A stretch of 64,000 nt of DNA from assembly GCA_965201045.1 (NCBI GenBank), contig OZ241746.1:1240001-1304000 (forward strand), read 5' to 3'. The position numbers and the translations under genes are program-made. Numbering within the stretch: the first letter of the stretch is position 1; each line of letters starts with the position of its first letter. Shown here one piece after another: positions 58,423 to 64,000 of the stretch. Origin of the DNA: JAPORK01 sp026710285 (GTDB lineage Bacteria > Pseudomonadota > Gammaproteobacteria > Pseudomonadales > Endozoicomonadaceae). The notes below the pieces were generated by a model. The model was given only the letters and a program-made list of their open reading frames with translations, did no database searches and was not told the DNA's origin.

Positions 58423-58670
58423 TTTTATAGCTCTTGTTATTTGTGATCAATAACAGCAAACCTGAAGATTTATCTGTTAAGTGCTAACAGTATATTCTGA
58501 TTAGCTGACTTTTCTTTAAATTTTTAATTTCATTAAAATAATCACGTGTTTAGTTGGCTGACCAGAAGCGCAACTATCGCTTAATAATTCCAGGCATTCT
58601 GGATAAAAAGCTACCTGCACACATGCTGTTTGGTCATGTAGAAGTGAATCAACACTTGCCTTTGCGTTCA

Positions 58671-58889
58671 ACTTTTTTCTCATTATTCACTACAAAACGC
58701 ATGTGAACCAAAAACTTCCCGGCAACTTTGGACACACAAACGGTGTGTGCTTCACAAGCTTGCTCAAAATCAAGGTTTTCGACATACCGGTACGACGTTT
58801 CCACTCTGCGTCTTTGGCAATCAGAGTTTGTGAAAAGGCGTTCAACGTATCCTTCTTCCGTTAACTCAATAAGCAGAAACCCTGTCGTT
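58671..58889 (-). pseudogene. Gene remnant without a start, unknown family
   Basis: A minus-strand frame bounded by stops reads TGFLLIELTEEGYVERLF and later YVENLDFEQACEAHTVCVSK, ending NEKKVERKGKC and stop. It is ~70 codons with protein-like composition but no suitable start codon at its front. It lies in the 1.5-kb gap upstream of the origin. Confidence 0.35.
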
Positions 58890-59689
58890 TAAATGATATA
58901 GGTAGGCTTGCATTCAGGTCAGATGCTCACTCTAAAAACCGTCGTTTGGTAGTGTGGGAGCCTAAACTTCAAACTGTTCCAGTGTGTAATACTCTGAAGA
59001 GATAGCTATATGATAAGGTTAGCGACCTGACAGGTTTCTTGTTCTGAATAAGGTCTTATATTCATAATTCTTCTTTCGTTGGAATCGTGTGGGAGCTGTA
59101 AACCAAAACTTAACATAGTCGCCTTCAACAGAATATATTCTTTTAGATCATGCCTATAAGATTTTGAAGCTCAACTCAAAAACTTTTCCTTCCAAAAAGG
59201 GAGGTTGTGGTAATTTCCTCAATACACACAACAAAGAAGATGCAGTTTTCATGTGGCTGGTCGTTGAATCACATTGCAACATATAATTTATTTGTCGTTT
59301 TGTTATCAATAAATGAGTTGAAAAATCTTCATATAAATTAACTTTTTGTGTTTTCTGTTTCATATAAACAGACTCTTTCCCAGGTTGCATATCAAAACGT
59401 TCTAAACAAATAAAATCAGATCAAACATCTTTGTTCATATTCACCATAAACTCCGAAACGACGTGCTCTCAAAAATACTTAGAAAATCACTATAGCAAAA
59501 ATTTTCCCGGAAGTGAAACTTTTTGTTCGCAAAATGTGCAAGGACAAAATTATTATTAATCACTGTGTATAATTTAATTAAAAAGAATAAAGTTTTTTAT
59601 TATTAATGTTATATATACGGATTGTTTTTTTAGTGGATATCTCTTTTAAAATATTGATTTGATAGAATTAATGCTTGTTAGCAGTTTGT
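58890..59689. other. AT-rich gap upstream of the origin, nothing clear
   Basis: No convincing gene. A 78-codon minus-strand frame at 59154-59390 has no family signal. The last ~150 bases (from ~59550) are very AT-rich and could be part of the unwinding region. Confidence 0.4.
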
Positions 59690-59938
59690 GTATTTCCTAG
59701 CTGGTTTCCTGTTAGTTTTTTGTTGATAACTTTACCTGTGGATTATTTTTCTTTTTTGTTTGTTAATAACTTGCTATTTTATTAACAGGTTATCCACTCT
59801 TTTCCACAGGGATATCCACAAACTTTTTCACAAAGAACAGTGTTTACATTTTTTGAGTATTTGTAGATTTTTGTGGAAACGTTGAGATAATATATTTATA
59901 TTCTTGTTTTTACTTACTTAGGTTTAGATGGTTTTGTT
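59690..59938. other. Putative chromosomal origin (oriC) and dnaA promoter region
   Basis: A cluster of DnaA-box-like 9-mers lies just before dnaA: TGTGGATTA (59737-59745, inverted), TTATCCACT (59790-59798), TTTTCCACA (59800-59808) and ATATCCACA (59812-59820), each one or two mismatches from TTATCCACA. The surrounding sequence is strongly AT-rich. Gene order dnaA-dnaN-recF downstream fits an origin. Box count is low, so strand-skew data would be needed to prove it. Confidence 0.7.
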
Positions 59939-61807
59939 GTGAAATATTCAGAGCCAGAGGTACTCTGGCAAAAGTGCATGGATGTGTTGCAGGATGAGAT
60001 GCAACTCCAGCAATTTAATACCTGGTTGAGACCACTCAAAGTTATGGTTGATACAAACCTTTTGTGTTTACTGGCTCCTAACAGGTTTGTGCTGGATTGG
60101 ATAAAGGATAAGTTTTTGCTTCGCATAGAAGAAGTTTTAAATGAACTTTCAGAAGGGAACCCACCAACAATTGCACTTGGAGTTACCATTGGAAAAACGT
60201 CCTTTTCTTATCGACATAACAGAAAAACACCAAAAACTTTTGGTTCGCCTGGTATTTCAGGTACAGCAGGCTTGTCAAATGTGGTCGGGTCTGAAAAAGA
60301 GGTTGTGTTGAGCCGCGAAAAAAAATACAAACACAAAGTTGGAAAGCCCCTGTTTTCTGACAAAAAACAGAACGAACAAGAGGTGCACACACCAGGCTTG
60401 CAGGAAGCGCCTCAGGTTCAAAAAAAGCTGGATCTGGGGATAGTTTGTTCTGACGAACCTCCTCCGGAAAGACAAGAAAAAATCAAACCCAACAAGCCGC
60501 AAAAAATGACAGCAATGCAAGATTCTTTTTGTAGCCCGGCTTTAAAAAACAAACAAAAAACCAGCTTGTCATATAAAAGAGAGTTGTTAAAGGGTGAGGT
60601 TGTTTCTGAAAAAACAAAGCAAGAAAATCCTTCTTTAAAGCTAAAAAAAAATACAACAAAGGATGAATGTAAAAAAAACGACAGAAGTAATGTTTGTGAT
60701 AAGAACAAAACAAATAAGACCGGCAAGGCTGTTTTGGTGAGTCAAACAGACAAAAGACAAGCAAATGTTGGTGGTGGAATAAGGCATAATACAGCCCTTA
60801 ACAAAAACTTTACTTTTGATTCTTTTGTTGAGGGCAAGTCAAATCAGCTTGCTTTGGCAGCTGCACGACAAATAGTAGATAATGCTGGTTGCTCATACAA
60901 TCCACTGTTTATATACGGCGGTGTTGGTCTGGGAAAGACGCATCTAATGCATGCTGTTGGGAACAACCTGATCGAAACAAATGTTGCGCCTAATGTCGTT
61001 TATTTACATTCTGAGCGGTTTGTTGCAGATATGGTTAAAGCACTACAATTAAATGCAATTAATGATTTTAAGCGCTATTATCGCTCAGTAGATGCTTTAT
61101 TGATAGATGATATTCAGTTTTTTTCAGGAAAAGAGCGCTCACAAGAAGAGTTTTTCCATACATTTAATGCGCTTTTAGAGGGGGGGCAACAGGTTATATT
61201 GACCTGTGACCGATATCCAAAAGAGATTAAAGGGTTAGAAGAGCGCTTAAAGTCAAGGTTTGGATGGGGGTTGACTGTGGCTGTTGAGCCACCTGAGCTG
61301 GAAACCAGAGTGGCTATTTTGATAAAAAAAGCAGAACAGATTAATATAGAGCTACCGTCAGACGCCGCTTTTTTTATAGCGCAAAAAATACGCTCAAATG
61401 TGCGTGAACTTGAGGGTGCATTAAAGAAGGTTGTTGCCTGTGCCCGATTTATGGGTGCAAAAATTGATATTGATTTAATACGAGAAGCGCTTAAGGATCT
61501 TTTTGCGCTGCAGGATAAGCAGGTTGGTGTTGAAAACATACAAAAAACAGTAGCCGTTTATTTTCATATAAAAGTTTCTGATATTCTCTCCAAAACCAGG
61601 GTGAGAACTATTGCAAGACCTCGCCAGATATCAATGGCTCTGGCAAAAGAGCTTACAAACCACAGTTTGCCAGAAATAGGTGAAGCCCATGGTGGTCGTG
61701 ATCATACAACGGTTTTGCATGCATGCCGAAAGATTAAAGAGTTGATGTCTGTAGATAGTGATGTAGCTAACGACTATCGACACTTATTTAATTCACTTAC
61801 AAATTAA
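59939..61807 (+). CDS. dnaA: Chromosomal replication initiator DnaA with very long linker
   Basis: 622 aa (E. coli 467); GTG start as in many dnaA genes. Domain I ~1-85 (KCMDVLQDEMQLQQFNTWL). The linker domain II runs ~86-288, about 200 Lys/Gln-rich, low-complexity residues against ~45 in E. coli. The AAA+ domain starts NKNFTFDSFVEGKSNQLA with Walker A GGVGLGKTH (~327-335) and Walker B ALLIDDIQFF. Domain IV holds RPRQISMALAKELT and the box-binding GGRDHTTVLHAC. It binds DnaA boxes and opens the origin. dnaN follows 26 bases later, so one operon. Confidence 0.96.
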   Translation: MKYSEPEVLWQKCMDVLQDEMQLQQFNTWLRPLKVMVDTNLLCLLAPNRFVLDWIKDKFLLRIEEVLNELSEGNPPTIALGVTIGKTSFSYRHNRKTPKTFGSPGISGTAGLSNVVGSEKEVVLSREKKYKHKVGKPLFSDKKQNEQEVHTPGLQEAPQVQKKLDLGIVCSDEPPPERQEKIKPNKPQKMTAMQDSFCSPALKNKQKTSLSYKRELLKGEVVSEKTKQENPSLKLKKNTTKDECKKNDRSNVCDKNKTNKTGKAVLVSQTDKRQANVGGGIRHNTALNKNFTFDSFVEGKSNQLALAAARQIVDNAGCSYNPLFIYGGVGLGKTHLMHAVGNNLIETNVAPNVVYLHSERFVADMVKALQLNAINDFKRYYRSVDALLIDDIQFFSGKERSQEEFFHTFNALLEGGQQVILTCDRYPKEIKGLEERLKSRFGWGLTVAVEPPELETRVAILIKKAEQINIELPSDAAFFIAQKIRSNVRELEGALKKVVACARFMGAKIDIDLIREALKDLFALQDKQVGVENIQKTVAVYFHIKVSDILSKTRVRTIARPRQISMALAKELTNHSLPEIGEAHGGRDHTTVLHACRKIKELMSVDSDVANDYRHLFNSLTN

Positions 61808-61833
61808 TATTTGAAAATAAGAGAAAGATTACT

Positions 61834-62952
61834 ATGCGTTTTGTTATTAATAGGGAAAACTTAATAAAACCTCTTCAGCTGGTTGCTGGTATAGTTGAAC
61901 GTCGACAGACGCTTATCGTGCTATCTAATGTTTTGTTAAGTGTTCACAAAGATGTACTGCTTTTAACGGGTACTGATTTAGAAGTTGAGCTTATTGGTAA
62001 GGTGGCCTTGCAGAATGTTGAAGAAGAGGGAGCAACAACAGTTTCAGCAAGGAAATTGATGGATATCTGCAAAGCATTGCCAGAACAAAGCGAAATTTTA
62101 ATTTATAAAGAGGAAAATAAATTAATAATAGTTTCGGGTCCGTCTCGCTTTTGTTTGGCTGTATTATCGGCAGAAAAGTACCCTAACATCGAAGAAAAAG
62201 AAGGAAACTCATCATTTGTTATTGATCAGGCGTCTTTGCGCTATCTCATTGAAAGAACCGGTTTTGCAATGGCGCAACAAGATGTTCGGTATTATTTGAA
62301 TGGGGTATTGCTGGAAATTGGCAATGAGCAGTTGCGGGTTGTTGCAACAGATGGTCACAGGATGGCGATGTGTACGCTCCATCTGGATTTAGGGATGAGT
62401 GATGATGAAAAAGGCTATGATCAGTTTATTGTGCCTAGAAAAGGTATTTTAGGGCTGGCTCGTCTCATAGCTCAAGGAGGAGATGAGAAAATCAGCATCT
62501 CACTTGGGAGCAATCATATGAGAGGGCAGACAAGTGATTTTGTTTTTACCACAAAGCTTGTGGATGGAAAATTCCCAGATTATGAACGAGTTATATTAAA
62601 AAATGGAGATAAAAAGGTTGTTCTGGATCGTGAGGTGGTGAAGCAGGCTTTACAGAGGGTTTCTATCCTTTCTAACGAAAAATGCAAAGGAGTTCAGCTC
62701 AGGCTTGACAAAGACAGGCTAAAAATCACAGCAAACAATCCTGAGCAGGAGTTGGCAGAAGAAGAGTTGGATGTTGATTATGGCGGTAAACCGCTCAATA
62801 TAGGTTTTAATGTGCATTATATTCTTCATGTTTTATCCGTTCTTAACTGCGAAAAAGTTATTATGGTTTTGTCTGGTCCAAATGATGCTGTGTTAATTAA
62901 AGAGCCGGACAGCGAGAACTCTCTTTATGTTATAATGCCTATGCGTCTTTAA
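61834..62952 (+). CDS. dnaN: DNA polymerase III beta sliding clamp
   Basis: 372 aa, the usual ~366. The clamp ring holds the polymerase on DNA. Marks: MRFVINRENLIKPLQLVAGI, RRQTLIVLSNVLL, VVATDGHRMAMC and a C-terminus ending LYVIMPMRL. AGAGAAAG lies ~8 bases before the ATG. Between dnaA and recF in the standard order. Confidence 0.97.
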   Translation: MRFVINRENLIKPLQLVAGIVERRQTLIVLSNVLLSVHKDVLLLTGTDLEVELIGKVALQNVEEEGATTVSARKLMDICKALPEQSEILIYKEENKLIIVSGPSRFCLAVLSAEKYPNIEEKEGNSSFVIDQASLRYLIERTGFAMAQQDVRYYLNGVLLEIGNEQLRVVATDGHRMAMCTLHLDLGMSDDEKGYDQFIVPRKGILGLARLIAQGGDEKISISLGSNHMRGQTSDFVFTTKLVDGKFPDYERVILKNGDKKVVLDREVVKQALQRVSILSNEKCKGVQLRLDKDRLKITANNPEQELAEEELDVDYGGKPLNIGFNVHYILHVLSVLNCEKVIMVLSGPNDAVLIKEPDSENSLYVIMPMRL

Positions 62953-62978
62953 TAGATGTAAATTAATATAGGGTTAGG

Positions 62979-64000
62979 ATGGCTATTTGTCGCTTAAAAG
63001 TTTCAAACGTGCGCAATTTGTCTGTTTCTGTTGCTCCCTCGCCAAAAGTAAATCTTTTTTTTGGTGAAAATGGAAGTGGAAAAACAAGTTTGTTGGAATC
63101 TGTTTGTTTTCTGGCAATAGCAAAATCGTTCCGCACCAATAAGTTGAAGCCTGTTGTAAGAAATGGATGTAGGTCCTGTACTGTTTTTGGGGAGGTGCTA
63201 ACAACAAATTACATGGTCTCGGTAGGGGTTACACGAAGCCTGGATCACCAACCATTAATTCATCTGAATGGTCGCAGTTCAGGGTCTGTTGTTGATTTAG
63301 CCTTTATTCTCCCTGTGCAGTTAATGCACCCGAAGCTTTTTACCTGTCTTGAAGATGGACCGCAGATCCGCAGGCGTTTGATGGATTGGGGAGTTTTTCA
63401 TCAGTTTCCAATTTTTTGGTCTGCGTGGAAAAAAATGCAGACAAGCCTGAAGCAGAGGAATAAACTGTTAAAGTATTGTGTTAACAGAGAAAAAGAGCTA
63501 AAAGCGTGGACACAAACTTTTATCGATTCAGCGCTGATTGTGGATAAGTTGAGGTCAGATTATATGTCACTCCTGGTTCCTGAACTGGAAGCGCTTTTAC
63601 AGATGATGACAGGGTTGGCAGGAATACGGTTGGTTTACTGTCGGGGGTGGTCCAAAGGGGTGGCACTTGAGGATGCGTTGAGCAGAGATATTGATAAAGA
63701 TAAATTGTCAGGATTTACATATTCAGGACCGCAGAGAGCTGATATTAAGCTAACATATAATGGTGCTTCTGTTGTGGAAACCTTGTCCAGAGGACAACAA
63801 AAAATAGTGGTTTGTGCTATTAAACTTGCACAAGGAAAACTTTTTGAAAGGTTGAAGAAGCGGGCATGTGTTTATCTGATTGATGATTTACTGTCTGAGC
63901 TGGATGAAAAAAACTGTGCCCTGCTGGTTAGTGTTTTGAATGAAATGCAAAGCCAGGTATGGGTTACCGGTGTTGATGAAAACGCTTTACGTAAAACATT
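62979..64000 (+). CDS. recF: DNA replication and repair protein RecF (3' end outside window)
   Basis: The frame is open from the ATG at 62979 to the window edge, 340 codons of ~360. Walker A is GENGSGKTSLLE (~30-41). Other RecF marks are RRRLMDWGVFHQFP, LKQRNKLLK, the ABC-type signature LSRGQQK and Walker B LIDDLLSELD. RecF is an SMC-like ATPase loading RecA at gaps. The start overlaps GGGTTAGG 1-8 bases upstream, 26 bases after dnaN. Confidence 0.95.
   Translation, partial: MAICRLKVSNVRNLSVSVAPSPKVNLFFGENGSGKTSLLESVCFLAIAKSFRTNKLKPVVRNGCRSCTVFGEVLTTNYMVSVGVTRSLDHQPLIHLNGRSSGSVVDLAFILPVQLMHPKLFTCLEDGPQIRRRLMDWGVFHQFPIFWSAWKKMQTSLKQRNKLLKYCVNREKELKAWTQTFIDSALIVDKLRSDYMSLLVPELEALLQMMTGLAGIRLVYCRGWSKGVALEDALSRDIDKDKLSGFTYSGPQRADIKLTYNGASVVETLSRGQQKIVVCAIKLAQGKLFERLKKRACVYLIDDLLSELDEKNCALLVSVLNEMQSQVWVTGVDENALRKT

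Noticed and set aside
59154..59390. 78-codon minus-strand frame near the origin
   Set aside because: No start context or family signal; AT-rich chance frame.
60183..60764. Minus-strand frames opposite the DnaA linker
   Set aside because: Phe/Cys-rich mirrors of Lys/Gln codons in dnaA.

Overview
The window is AT-rich DNA from a host-associated gammaproteobacterium, and it spans the chromosomal origin. Housekeeping genes (aroQ-accB-accC, rplY-pth, folB-folK-cca, a Tyr-Gly-Thr tRNA cluster, dnaA-dnaN-recF) are of gammaproteobacterial type. Between them lie proteins with animal-like domains (SRCR, ankyrin, leucine-rich repeats with NEL- and U-box-like modules) and many broken mobile elements. 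This suggests an intracellular or intranuclear symbiont or parasite of an animal. An Endozoicomonadaceae or Endonucleobacter-like lineage is my guess from style only; no marker comparison was possible.

Layout. (1) 1-29598: a direct tandem array with a ~10.3 kb period. Each unit holds two giant genes, type A (about 1440 aa) and type B (about 1520-1590 aa). Both have an N-terminal hydrophobic segment, a second internal signal-like segment, three SRCR domains and a C-terminal membrane anchor. Order: A1 (cut by the window edge), B1, A2, B2, A3, B3. Each unit ends in a mobile-element mosaic with a 237-bp palindromic MITE whose outer end is the homology boundary. (2) 29599-34832: accC, accB, aroQ, an FHS-family sugar transporter and a SprT-like protein. 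(3) 34833-47265: an accessory island with two degenerate copies of an unknown gene, a frameshifted small gene, a 711-aa ankyrin protein plus the tail of a lost ankyrin paralogue, and three tandem LRR-NEL-U-box genes. The third LRR copy is split by one nonsense codon; IS630 remnants and MITE-like palindromes separate the copies. (4) 47359-55805: pth, rplY, an unknown exported protein, folB, folK-like, cca, a small exported lectin-like protein and a membrane acyltransferase. (5) 55909-58422: three tRNAs, a degenerate MITE, a NIF3-family gene and a deaminase-like gene. (6) 58423-64000: a long AT-rich gap with a DnaA-box cluster, then dnaA (with a very long linker), dnaN and the start of recF.

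Two gene sets stand out. The A/B array looks like an amplified surface-protein system in which the SRCR domains of type A diversify while flanking parts stay almost identical; the tails of type B vary through short in-frame repeats. The LRR proteins join an IpaH/SspH-like LRR plus NEL ubiquitin-ligase layout to a C-terminal U-box-like domain, which would be two E3-type modules in one chain. The ankyrin protein, the lectin-like protein and these two families together suggest a locus for interaction with a eukaryotic host. No secretion system, phage or CRISPR array is visible.
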